This document shows, piece by piece, positions 29,411 to 36,530 of a stretch of DNA of 42,888 bases. The position numbers and the translations under genes were made by a program. This stretch comes from an uncultured Oscillibacter sp. (GTDB taxonomy: Bacteria; Bacillota; Clostridia; Oscillospirales; Oscillospiraceae), in the NCBI GenBank assembly GCA_910586735.1, contig CAJUJW010000017.1:1-42888 (forward strand), given 5' to 3'. The number at the start of each line of letters is the position of its first letter. Position 1 is the stretch's first letter. The notes under the pieces were generated by a model. That model was not told the origin of the DNA. It saw only the letters and a program-made list of their open reading frames with translations, and did no database searches.

Positions 29411-31333
29411 TTACTTCTTGAATTTGTCCACGCGGAGACAGCGCATGGCGTTCAGGATGGCGATGAAGGCCACGCCCACGTCGGCAAAGACCGCCTCCCA
29501 CATGGTGGCCACGCCGAAGGCCCCCAGGAGCAGCACCGCCCCCTTCACCCCCAGGGCGAACCAGATGTTCTGCTTCACAATCCGCAGGGTCTTCCGGGAG
29601 ACGCGCATGGCCGTGACGATTTTCGCCGGGTTGTCGTCCATCAGCACGATGTCCGCGGCCTCGATGGCGGCGTCGGACCCCAAGGCCCCCATGGCGATGC
29701 CGATGTCCGCCCGGGTGAGGACCGGCGCGTCGTTGATGCCGTCCCCCACGAAGGCCAGGGCCGCGCCGGGGGACTTTTTCGCCAGCAGGGACTCCACCCG
29801 CTCCACCTTGTCCGCCGGGAGGAGCTGGGCGTGGTACTCGTCAATCCCCAGGTCCCTGGCCACCGCCTTGGCCGCGGCCTCCGTGTCCCCGGTGAGCATG
29901 ACGGTTTTCTTCACTCCCGCCGCCTTCAGGCCCTCCGCCAGGGTTTTGGCCTCGGGCTTGGGCAGGTCGGAGATGAGGATGTGCCCGGCGTAACGGCCCT
30001 CCACCGTCACGTGGACGATGGTGCCGGGCAGCTCGCAGGCTTCCCACCGGACGCCCTCTTTCTCCATCAGGCGGCTGTTGCCCGCCGAGACGGCTTTCCC
30101 GTCCACCTTGGCGGTGACGCCGTGTCCGGCGATTTCCTCCACCTCCGTCACCCGGCTGGGGTCGATGTCCCGGCCCCAGGCTTTGCGGAGGGAGACGGAG
30201 ATGGGGTGACTGGACCAGCTCTCCGCCAGGGCGGCGGCCTCCAGCAGGGCGTCCTCGGTGACGCCCTCCGCCGGGTGCAGGGCGGTGACGGTGAAGCTGC
30301 CCTGGGTCAGGGTGCCGGTTTTGTCGAAGACCACGGTCTCCGTCCGGGCCAGGGTCTCCAGGTAGTTGCTGCCCTTCACCAGGATGCCGCACTTGCTGGC
30401 CCCGCCGATGCCGCCGAAGAAGCTGAGGGGCACGGAGATGACCAGGGCGCAGGGGCAGGAGATGACCAGGAAGATGAGGGCCCGGTGAAGCCAGCCGGTC
30501 CAGCTGGTCCCCGCCAGGAAAGCGGGCTGAGAGGCGGCGGGCACCAGCGCCAGGGCGATGGTGGGAATCAGGAACAACGCCGTGGCGGCGATGACGACGC
30601 AGGGGGTGTAGTACCGGGCGAAGCGGGTGATGAAGTTCTCGCTGGCGGCCTTTTTCTCCCCGGCGTTCTCCACCAGGTCCAGAATCTTGGACACGGTGGA
30701 CTCCTCGCAGGGTTTCGTGACCCTCACCCGCAGGAGGCCCGACTGGTTGACGCAGCCGCTGATGACCGGGTCGCCGGGGCCCACGTCCCTGGGCACGGAC
30801 TCGCCGGTGAGGGCGGCGGTGTCCAGGGCGGAAGCGCCCTCGACGACCTCACCGTCCAGGGGGACCCGCTCGCCGGGACGCACCACGACGATGGACCCGA
30901 CCTCCACGTCCTCCGGGTCCACCTCCTCCAGGGACCCGTCCTCGTTTTCCAGGTTGGCCACGTCGGGGCGGATGTCCATAAGGGCGGCGATGGACTGGCG
31001 GGACTTGCCCACGGCGTAGTCCTGGAAGAGCTCGCCGGTCTGATAGAAGAGCATGACGAAGACGGCCTCGGCGTACTCGCCGGTGGCGAAGGCACCCACG
31101 GTGGCCAGGGCCATAAGGAAGTTCTCGTCGAAGACCTGGCCGTTGGGGATGTTGCGGACGGCCTTCCAGAGTACGTCCCAGCCGATGACGAGATAGGGGA
31201 CCAGGAACAGTACGACCGCCATCCACCAGGGAACCGGGAACAGAAGGGGCAGCAGCTTGACAATGATCAGCAGGACGGCCGCCGCCAGGATTCGATACAG
31301 CATTTTCCGCTGCTTGCGGGTGAGATTGTTCAT
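29411..31333 (-). CDS. cadA: P1B-type heavy-metal (Zn/Cd/Pb) exporting ATPase
   Basis: A 640-aa membrane pump that exports divalent soft metals using ATP. It has eight membrane segments, the actuator motif TGES (176-179), transmembrane metal site Cys293-Pro-Cys295 (ISCPCALVIS), phosphorylated Asp337 in DKTGTLT, the SHPIS motif of the nucleotide domain and GDGINDAP. The CPC plus the C-terminal helix with Asp/Lys (VGVAFIAILNAMRCLRVDKF) fits the Zn/Cd/Pb subgroup. It lacks the usual N-terminal HMA domain, which is encoded separately just upstream. It is the last gene of the operon and sits behind an intercistronic attenuator. Metal choice is inferred. Confidence 0.92.
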   Translation of the reverse strand: MNNLTRKQRKMLYRILAAAVLLIIVKLLPLLFPVPWWMAVVLFLVPYLVIGWDVLWKAVRNIPNGQVFDENFLMALATVGAFATGEYAEAVFVMLFYQTGELFQDYAVGKSRQSIAALMDIRPDVANLENEDGSLEEVDPEDVEVGSIVVVRPGERVPLDGEVVEGASALDTAALTGESVPRDVGPGDPVISGCVNQSGLLRVRVTKPCEESTVSKILDLVENAGEKKAASENFITRFARYYTPCVVIAATALFLIPTIALALVPAASQPAFLAGTSWTGWLHRALIFLVISCPCALVISVPLSFFGGIGGASKCGILVKGSNYLETLARTETVVFDKTGTLTQGSFTVTALHPAEGVTEDALLEAAALAESWSSHPISVSLRKAWGRDIDPSRVTEVEEIAGHGVTAKVDGKAVSAGNSRLMEKEGVRWEACELPGTIVHVTVEGRYAGHILISDLPKPEAKTLAEGLKAAGVKKTVMLTGDTEAAAKAVARDLGIDEYHAQLLPADKVERVESLLAKKSPGAALAFVGDGINDAPVLTRADIGIAMGALGSDAAIEAADIVLMDDNPAKIVTAMRVSRKTLRIVKQNIWFALGVKGAVLLLGAFGVATMWEAVFADVGVAFIAILNAMRCLRVDKFKK

Positions 31334-31348
31334 AGGAAGCGCCTCCTT

Positions 31349-31375
31349 AAAAAACAGGCCCGCTTTCTGCGGGCC
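31349..31375 (-). terminator. Intercistronic attenuator between HMA and ATPase genes
   Basis: On the minus strand, a perfect seven-pair stem GCGGGCC / GGCCCGC (31369-31375 with 31357-31363) with a five-base loop is followed by TTTTTT (31349-31354) running directly into the AAGGAGG of the ATPase gene. It probably makes the free HMA protein more abundant than the pump. Confidence 0.7.
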
Positions 31376-31382
31376 CGCAATT

Positions 31383-31601
31383 TCACAGGTTGATCACGCA
31401 GTCGGGCTCCACCTTTTTGCAGACCGCCACGACCTCTTTCATGATGTCGTCAAACCGGGCGTCGTCCGCGTCCACGGTCATTTTCTGGGCCATGAAGCTG
31501 ACGGTGGCGTCGTTTACCCCGTCGATTTTTTTAATGGCCGCTTCCATTTTCGCCGCGCAGTTGGCGCAGTCCAGGTCGGTGAGCTTGTAACGCTTTTTCA
31601 T
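31383..31601 (-). CDS. Stand-alone heavy-metal-associated (HMA) domain protein
   Basis: A 72-aa protein with one HMA fold (beta-alpha-beta-beta-alpha-beta). The metal site LDCANCAAKME has Cys11 and Cys14. An additional CCKK-like Cys (VCKKVEPDCVINL) near the end may add ligands. It acts as cytoplasmic metallochaperone or buffer feeding the adjacent P1B ATPase, which lacks its own HMA domain. Start ATG follows AGGAGGAACACACT. It is the second gene of the CadC-like operon. Confidence 0.9.
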   Translation of the reverse strand: MKKRYKLTDLDCANCAAKMEAAIKKIDGVNDATVSFMAQKMTVDADDARFDDIMKEVVAVCKKVEPDCVINL

Positions 31602-31647
31602 AGTGTGTTCCTCCTGATATGATGATATGTCTATGCATAGGGAAAAC

Positions 31648-32010
31648 TTACTCCCGGACATGCTCCAGCCCCTGGTCGATGATGGTCTTCACGTGGTCGT
31701 CCGCCAGGGAATAGAACACCGTCTTGCCCTCCCGCCGGGACTTCACCAGCCGGACGTTCTTCAGCGCCCGCAGCTGGTGGGAGATGGCCGACTGGGTCAT
31801 CCCCAGCAGCGCCGCGATGTCGCACACGCACATCTCCGCCTCGAAGAGCACATACAGGATGCGGACCCGGGTGGAGTCCCCGAAGATGCGGAACAGCTCC
31901 GTCAGGTCGTAGAGGGTGTCCTCCCCCGGCAGCTCCCGCCGGACCTTCTCCACGATGTCCTCGTGGGCGTGGATGAAGTCGCAGCACTCCACGCTGTAGC
32001 GGTCCTCCAT
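31648..32010 (-). CDS. cadC: CadC/SmtB-type metal-sensing ArsR repressor
   Basis: A 120-aa winged-helix repressor of the ArsR/SmtB family. Both classic metal sites are intact. The alpha3N-type thiol site has Cys9, Cys10, Cys61 and Cys63 (EMCVCDIA). The alpha5 zinc site Asp104, His106, His117, Glu120 matches the D-x-H-x10-H-x2-E pattern of SmtB exactly. The recognition helix is TQSAISHQLRALK. Metal binding should release it from the 13-4-13 palindrome over its own promoter (32030-32059), switching on the HMA and ATPase genes. Start ATG follows AAAGGAGG. The symbol is by family and context; the cognate metal (Cd, Zn or Pb) is inferred. Confidence 0.92.
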   Translation of the reverse strand: MEDRYSVECCDFIHAHEDIVEKVRRELPGEDTLYDLTELFRIFGDSTRVRILYVLFEAEMCVCDIAALLGMTQSAISHQLRALKNVRLVKSRREGKTVFYSLADDHVKTIIDQGLEHVRE

Positions 32011-32029
32011 GGTCCCGCCTCCTTTCAAG

Positions 32030-32086
32030 TGAACAATTGAACGACTGTTCATATGTTCATTATACACGGCGGCCCCGGTTTGTCAA
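32030..32086 (-). promoter_or_regulatory. Promoter and operator of the cadC-HMA-cadA operon
   Basis: On the minus strand TTGACA (32081-32086), a 16-base spacer and TATAAT (32059-32064). An imperfect inverted repeat with 13-base arms and a four-base centre (32047-32059 and 32030-32042, 11 of 13 matches, core TGAAC/GTTCA) starts at the -10 and covers the transcription start, as for CadC/SmtB sites. Confidence 0.8.
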
Positions 32087-32103
32087 GACCCATTTTAAAA
32101 AAG

Positions 32104-32132
32104 TTGAAATGGGGCCGGGGCTGTGGTATACT
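32104..32132 (+). promoter_or_regulatory. Promoter of the thioesterase gene
   Basis: TTGAAA (32104-32109), a 17-base spacer and TATACT (32127-32132), 37 bases before the start codon and divergent from the metal operon promoter. Confidence 0.72.
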
Positions 32133-32169
32133 GACGCTGTTTTTTACCACTGGAAGAGGAGGGCGCTTT

Positions 32170-32604
32170 ATGGAGGATATGGAAAAGCGGCGGCTGGAGA
32201 CGCTGAAGCTGGGGGCCAACGCCTTTACGGCCTATAATTTTATCGAGCTGGAATCGGCGGAACCGGACTGCGTGGTCTACCGGCTGGACATCCGCCCGGA
32301 GAGCCGGAACCCCTGGGGCATGGTCCACGGCGGGGCGCTGTACACCCTGGCGGACGACGCCGCCGGCGGAGCGGCCCACAGCGACGGGCGGCACTACGTC
32401 ACCCAGCACGGGGACCTGCACTTTCTGGACAACCGGGCCCACGGGACCATCCGGGCCGCGGGGCGGGTGCGCCGCCGGGGGCGGTCCACGGTGCTGGTGG
32501 ACGTGGAGATCACCGACGAGAGCGGGGCACTGCTGGCCACGGGGGCGTTTACGTATTTCTGCGTGGACCGCAAGCGCATGGCGGAGAGGGCCGAAGAGAC
32601 GTGA
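32170..32604 (+). CDS. PaaI-family hotdog thioesterase
   Basis: A 144-aa hotdog-fold protein. NPWGMVHGGALYTLADDAAGGAA is split across the central helix and contains the HGG and Asp of the PaaI/YbgC-like acyl-CoA thioesterase group. VTQHGDLHFLD and the last strands complete one hotdog domain. It should hydrolyse an acyl- or aryl-CoA (substrate unknown). The start is ATG 32170, seven bases after GAGGAGG. It is monocistronic and unrelated to the neighbouring metal operon, from which it diverges. Confidence 0.88.
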   Translation: MEDMEKRRLETLKLGANAFTAYNFIELESAEPDCVVYRLDIRPESRNPWGMVHGGALYTLADDAAGGAAHSDGRHYVTQHGDLHFLDNRAHGTIRAAGRVRRRGRSTVLVDVEITDESGALLATGAFTYFCVDRKRMAERAEET

Positions 32605-32606
32605 AA

Positions 32607-32634
32607 AGGGGGCGTCCCGATTGGGACGCCCCTT
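32607..32634. terminator. Hairpin between converging thioesterase and spoIIR genes
   Basis: A nine- to ten-pair GC stem GGGCGTCCC / GGGACGCCCC with loop GATT. Only short T and A runs flank it, so strength is moderate. Confidence 0.65.
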
Positions 32635-32644
32635 CGATGTTCCG

Positions 32645-33271
32645 TCAATCCAGTTTGGCCTCCAGGTCCCGCCAGAACTCCACCAGTTTGCTTTTCAGCA
32701 CGTAGCCCTGGTTCTCCTCGGTGATGAGCCCCACCTGGGCGGGGGACAGCCCGGCGGCCAGGGCGGTCTCCGGCACCTCCGCCGAGGCGGCGGCGCACAG
32801 GGGCGGGAACACCACGCACCACCAGTTCCGCCCCTCTCCCGCGCCGATGACGGCCCGCAGGGCCAGGTACCTCCCGGCGGGCAGGGTGAAGCCCTCGTAT
32901 TCCCGGGTGGGGAACACCGTGTCCTCCAGGCGGATGGAGACGGCGTAGTCATAGCCGCTGTTCTGGATCTCCAGGGCGGCGGCCCGCTCCAGCTCCGGCA
33001 GGCAGTCCCGGAGGAGGGACTCCGCCTCCGCCCGGCCGGCGGCGCCGGAGAGCAGGGGTTCCGCGCCGGCGAGAATCCGGTCCCGGACCTTCAGTTTCAG
33101 GGCCTGGTCCTCCTCCGAGTCGGAGTTGGCCAGCACGTGGAGCCGGACCACCTTGTCGGACAGCTCCTGTCCGGTCTGGAGGGCCAGGGCCCCGGTGGCC
33201 AGGAACACCGCCAGGAACAGCAGGAGGAATATCTCCACAAGTTTCAGCCTTCCGGCCTCTTCGGTTTTCAT
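32645..33271 (-). CDS. spoIIR: Stage II sporulation protein R
   Basis: A 208-aa exported protein made in the forespore. It signals to SpoIIGA for pro-sigma-E processing in the mother cell. An N-terminal membrane/signal segment (about 10-32) is followed by the family signature VRLHVLANSDSEEDQALKLKVRDRIL and by NWWCVVFPPLC near the middle. Length is typical (about 200-220). It is 71 bases downstream of ribF; no clear sigma-F promoter was recognised in the gap. Its presence supports a spore-forming organism. Confidence 0.93.
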   Translation of the reverse strand: MKTEEAGRLKLVEIFLLLFLAVFLATGALALQTGQELSDKVVRLHVLANSDSEEDQALKLKVRDRILAGAEPLLSGAAGRAEAESLLRDCLPELERAAALEIQNSGYDYAVSIRLEDTVFPTREYEGFTLPAGRYLALRAVIGAGEGRNWWCVVFPPLCAAASAEVPETALAAGLSPAQVGLITEENQGYVLKSKLVEFWRDLEAKLD

Positions 33272-33342
33272 AAGCTGTCCGTCTCCTTCCTTGTCTTTGA
33301 GGGAAGGATAGACAGGTTTTGGATTTTTTAAACCTGGGGGCG

Positions 33343-34251
33343 TCAGCAGTCCGCGGGGCGCTCCTGAAAATACCGCCGGGTGGTCTCCGCGTCGGCGGCG
33401 ATCTGGGCCCGGAGGGCGTCCAGGGAGTCGAAGCGGATCTCATCCCGCAGGTGCTTGTAAAACTCCAGCCGCAGGGTCTCCCCGTACAGATCCCCCTGGA
33501 AGTCCAGCAGGCACGCCTCCACCGTCACGTCCGTCCCGCTGTTCACCGTGGGCCGGGTGCCCACGTTGGTGACGGCGGGACAGCTCCTCCCGCCGGCGAA
33601 GTACACCCGGGTCACGTAGACCCCGTGGCTGGGAACCAGCACATGGGGGGGGACAGGCAGGTTCGCCGTGGGAAACAGACGGGAGGACCCCAGGCCCCGC
33701 CCGTGGCGGACGGTCCCCGTCAGGGTGTGGGGGTGGCCCAGGAAACGGGCCGCCCGCTCCACCTGGCCCAGCTCCACCAGGCGGCGGATGTAGGTGGAGC
33801 TGACGGTGACCCCGCCGATCTCCACCTCCGGGATGATGTCACAGCCCAGGCCCAGTGCGGCGCACTTCTCCTTGAGGAGTTCCGGCGTGCCCGCGTTCTT
33901 GTGGCCGAAACGGTGGTCGTGGCCCGCCACCAGATGGACCGCGTGCCAGCGGCCCACCAGCAGCTCGGTGACAAAGTCCTCCCACGAGGTGGTCATCATC
34001 TCCCGGTCGAAGGGGGCCATGATGACCTCCTTGATGCCGTACAGCCGCCGGACCAGGTCCCGCCGGTCCTCCGGAGAGTTGATGAGGGGACAGGGGACCC
34101 CGGTGACCACCTCTTTCGGGGGCCGGTCGAAGGTGAAGACGGCGGGGATACAGCCCCGGCGGGCGGCCTCCTCCGCCGTGCGGCGCAGGAGGGCGGCGTG
34201 GCCCAGGTGGACCCCGTCGAAAAAGCCCAGGGCAATGACTCGTTCTTTCAT
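33343..34251 (-). CDS. ribF: Bifunctional riboflavin kinase / FAD synthetase
   Basis: A 302-aa enzyme making FMN from riboflavin and FAD from FMN. The N-terminal nucleotidyltransferase domain has GFFDGVHLGHAALL, the HxGH-like ATP site, then HDHRFGHKNAG and SSTYIRRLV. The C-terminal kinase domain has GRGLGSSRLFPTANL (usual PTAN metal site), GVYVTRVYF and RLEFYKHLRDE. The start is ATG 34251 with GGAG six bases ahead, one base after the truB stop; the ATG twelve bases upstream lies inside truB. It is the last translation-cluster gene. Confidence 0.95.
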   Translation of the reverse strand: MKERVIALGFFDGVHLGHAALLRRTAEEAARRGCIPAVFTFDRPPKEVVTGVPCPLINSPEDRRDLVRRLYGIKEVIMAPFDREMMTTSWEDFVTELLVGRWHAVHLVAGHDHRFGHKNAGTPELLKEKCAALGLGCDIIPEVEIGGVTVSSTYIRRLVELGQVERAARFLGHPHTLTGTVRHGRGLGSSRLFPTANLPVPPHVLVPSHGVYVTRVYFAGGRSCPAVTNVGTRPTVNSGTDVTVEACLLDFQGDLYGETLRLEFYKHLRDEIRFDSLDALRAQIAADAETTRRYFQERPADC

Positions 34252-34252
34252 A

Positions 34253-35122
34253 CTACGCTCCAAAGAAGTTCTTGATGGCCTTCAGCTCTCCGCCTGCGGC
34301 CTGGGACAGGCAGAGGAAGTCCCCGCCCGGCCCGTAGACCCGGTAAGTACCGTCCGCCGTCCCCGGCACCGTGACGGGGGCCCCGCTGCGGACCCGTTTC
34401 TCCTGTCCGGGGGACCGGAGGGTCACGGCGGGATACCCAGCAAAGAGGCTGTCCGGGGGCCGGAGGAGGGCCTCCCCCCGCTCCTGCACGTCCTCCAGGG
34501 TCACGGCGTCCGCCAGGGTGAAGCCCGCCGCCATGGTCCGCCGGAGAGAACTCATGCAGCCCCCGCAGCCCAGGACCTGCCCGATGTCGTGGCACAGGGT
34601 CCGCACATAGGTGCCCTTGGAGCAGCGGACCCGGAGGGAGAAGTCCCCCCCCGCCTCCGGCCGGTTCAAAAGCTCCAGGGCGCGGATGGTGACGGGGCGG
34701 GGCTTCCGCTCCACCTCTTTCCCCTTGCGGGCCAGCTCGTAGAGCTTTTTGCCGTTGATCTTGATGGCGGAGTACATGGGGGGCACCTGGAGAATGTCCC
34801 CCCGGAAGCGGGCCAGGGCGGCCTCCAGCTGTTCCCCGGTGACAAGAGCCTCCCGCTCCTCCAGCGCCTCGCCGGTGGTGTCCTGGGTGTTGGTGACAAG
34901 GCCCAGGCGCAGTCCGGCCACGTACTCCTTGTCGCCGTTCTCCGCGAACTCCACGGCCCTGGTGGCCCGGCCCACGAAGACCGGCAGCACCCCCGTGGCC
35001 ATGGGGTCCAGCGTCCCGCCGTGGCCCACCCGCTTTTCGCGGAGGATGCCCCGTATCTTGGCGCACACGTCCATGGAGGTCCACCCGGCGGGCTTGTCTA
35101 TGATGAGGATACCGTTGGGCAT
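34253..35122 (-). CDS. truB: tRNA pseudouridine-55 synthase
   Basis: A 289-aa TruB, which converts U55 of the T loop to pseudouridine. The catalytic Asp39 is in GHGGTLDPMATGVLPV. NGILIIDKPAGWTS is the conserved N-terminus. KKLYELARKG and RCSKGTYVRTLCHDIG are further signatures. A C-terminal PUA-like region (about 225-289) is present. It starts 15 bases after nrnA with AAGGAGG ahead of the ATG. Confidence 0.96.
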   Translation of the reverse strand: MPNGILIIDKPAGWTSMDVCAKIRGILREKRVGHGGTLDPMATGVLPVFVGRATRAVEFAENGDKEYVAGLRLGLVTNTQDTTGEALEEREALVTGEQLEAALARFRGDILQVPPMYSAIKINGKKLYELARKGKEVERKPRPVTIRALELLNRPEAGGDFSLRVRCSKGTYVRTLCHDIGQVLGCGGCMSSLRRTMAAGFTLADAVTLEDVQERGEALLRPPDSLFAGYPAVTLRSPGQEKRVRSGAPVTVPGTADGTYRVYGPGGDFLCLSQAAGGELKAIKNFFGA

Positions 35123-35137
35123 AGGGGGACCTCCTTG

Positions 35138-36100
35138 TCACATGGTGAAATCCGGGACCACCTGGGCGATGGCCTCCAGCATCCGCCGCTTGGCCTCCGC
35201 GTAAGGGGCCTCCACGGTGCAGCCGGCGGCGGCGGCGTGGCCCCCGCCCCCCAGAAGGGCGCAGGCTTTGGTGGCGTTGACCCTGGGGCCCGTGCGGAGG
35301 GAGAACTTCCACACGTCCGGGCGCAGCTCCCGCATGGTGACGGCGCAGTCCACCCCCTGAATCTGCCCGCCCAGGGCGGAGAGGTCCTCCGCGTCGGTCT
35401 CCGTGGCCTGGACCTGGGAGATGAGGGACAGGGGCACGGACAGCACGGCGACGCGCTCATGGTCGTGGTACTCCACGCCGCCCAGCATGGCGGCCTCCAG
35501 GGCCAGGCGCTTCCGGGACTTGGTGCGGAAGAAGGTCTTGTTCACCGTCTGGAAGTCGATGCCGGTTTGCAGCAGGGCGGCGGCCACGGCGTGGGTCCGG
35601 GCGGTGGTGTTGTTGTAGGCGAAACAGCCGCAGTCCGTGGCCAGGGCCACGTAGAGGGGCAGGGCCATTTCCGCCGTGATGGGCCCCAGCTCCGCCAGGA
35701 TGTCGTAGATGATCTCCCCGGTGGCGGCGGCGGAGGGGCGGACCAGGTTCTCCTTGCCGAAGCCCGTGAAGGAGGGGTGGTGGTCGATGGCCAGGTCCAC
35801 CCGGTCCGCGTAGGGCTTGGCGTTCTCCGGGAACAGGTCCGTGGTGGCGATGTCCACAGAGACCACGCGGTCCGGCTGGAAGCCCGCCCAGGCGGCGTAG
35901 GGCCGGAAATAGGGGGCGGCGGTGTCCGTCAGCTCTGGGTTGGGCAGCAGATAGGCCGTCTTCCCCAGGGCCCGGAGGCCCGCGCAGAGTCCGGCGGCGG
36001 AGCCCACGGTGTCCCCGTCGGGGCGGAGGTGGGTGAGGAGCAGCACGTTGTCAAAGTCCCGCAGGCGTTCTGCGGCCTGGTGTACGGTGAGACTGTTCAT
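35138..36100 (-). CDS. nrnA: DHH-family oligoribonuclease / pAp phosphatase (NrnA type)
   Basis: A 320-aa phosphoesterase degrading nanoRNAs and 3'-phosphoadenosine-5'-phosphate. The DHH domain has LLLTHLRPDGDTVGSA, VSVDIATTDL and the metal-binding AIDHHPS. The C-terminal DHHA1 domain has the GGGGHAAAAGC substrate loop. It overlaps rbfA by four bases (ATGA). Its position between rbfA and truB is standard in Clostridia. Confidence 0.94.
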   Translation of the reverse strand: MNSLTVHQAAERLRDFDNVLLLTHLRPDGDTVGSAAGLCAGLRALGKTAYLLPNPELTDTAAPYFRPYAAWAGFQPDRVVSVDIATTDLFPENAKPYADRVDLAIDHHPSFTGFGKENLVRPSAAATGEIIYDILAELGPITAEMALPLYVALATDCGCFAYNNTTARTHAVAAALLQTGIDFQTVNKTFFRTKSRKRLALEAAMLGGVEYHDHERVAVLSVPLSLISQVQATETDAEDLSALGGQIQGVDCAVTMRELRPDVWKFSLRTGPRVNATKACALLGGGGHAAAAGCTVEAPYAEAKRRMLEAIAQVVPDFTM

Positions 36101-36474
36101 TCCTCCACCTGGGGCTTGGGGCCCCGGTCCTTCTCCTCCTCCCGGCGCAGGAGCTCCAGAATGTGGGCCCCGTGCTGGATGGAGTCGTCCCCAATGAACT
36201 GGAGTTCCGGCGTGTAGCGCAGCTGGAGGGCCTGGCCCAGTTCCCGCCGGAGGAAGCCGGCGGCGGATTTCAGGCCCTTGAGCACGTCCTTTTCCTGGTC
36301 CTTGTTCAGCACGCTGACATAGACTTTCGCGTAGCGCAGGTCGTTGGTGGTGTCTACCCTTGTGATGGAGACCATGCCGGTGCCGGAGACCCTGGGGTCC
36401 TTGAGATTGCGGAACTGGGCCGCCAGCTCCCGCTGGATTTCGTCGTTGATGCGGTTGATTCGATTGGATGCCAT
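36097..36474 (-). CDS. rbfA: 30S ribosome-binding factor A
   Basis: A 125-aa KH-fold protein that helps mature 16S rRNA in the 30S subunit. RINRINDEIQRELA opens it, followed by VSITRVDTTNDLRYAKVYVS and LRRELGQALQLRYTPELQF, the RbfA signature, and a charged tail. ATG follows GGAAGGAG. A terminator-like hairpin (36493-36523) separates it from infB. Confidence 0.95.
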   Translation of the reverse strand: MASNRINRINDEIQRELAAQFRNLKDPRVSGTGMVSITRVDTTNDLRYAKVYVSVLNKDQEKDVLKGLKSAAGFLRRELGQALQLRYTPELQFIGDDSIQHGAHILELLRREEEKDRGPKPQVEE

Positions 36475-36492
36475 AGGCGTTCTCCTTCCTCA

Positions 36493-36523
36493 ATAAAGGC
36501 GGCGGTCAGCCCGCCGCCTTTAT
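36493..36523 (-). terminator. Attenuator-like hairpin between infB and rbfA
   Basis: A perfect 13-pair stem ATAAAGGCGGCGG / CCGCCGCCTTTAT with a five-base loop, eight bases after the infB stop. There is no true T run, so it may stabilise mRNA ends or cause partial termination. Confidence 0.5.
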
Positions 36524-36530
36524 CATGTCC

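Noticed and set aside
28670..31393. A plus-strand open frame of about 907 codons across DUF1576 and the P-type ATPase
   Set aside because: It overlaps one gene out of frame and another in antisense and crosses a perfect terminator.
33272..33342. Sigma-F promoter for spoIIR
   Set aside because: No convincing GYATA / GGNNANAHTR pair at proper spacing was found in the 71-base gap.
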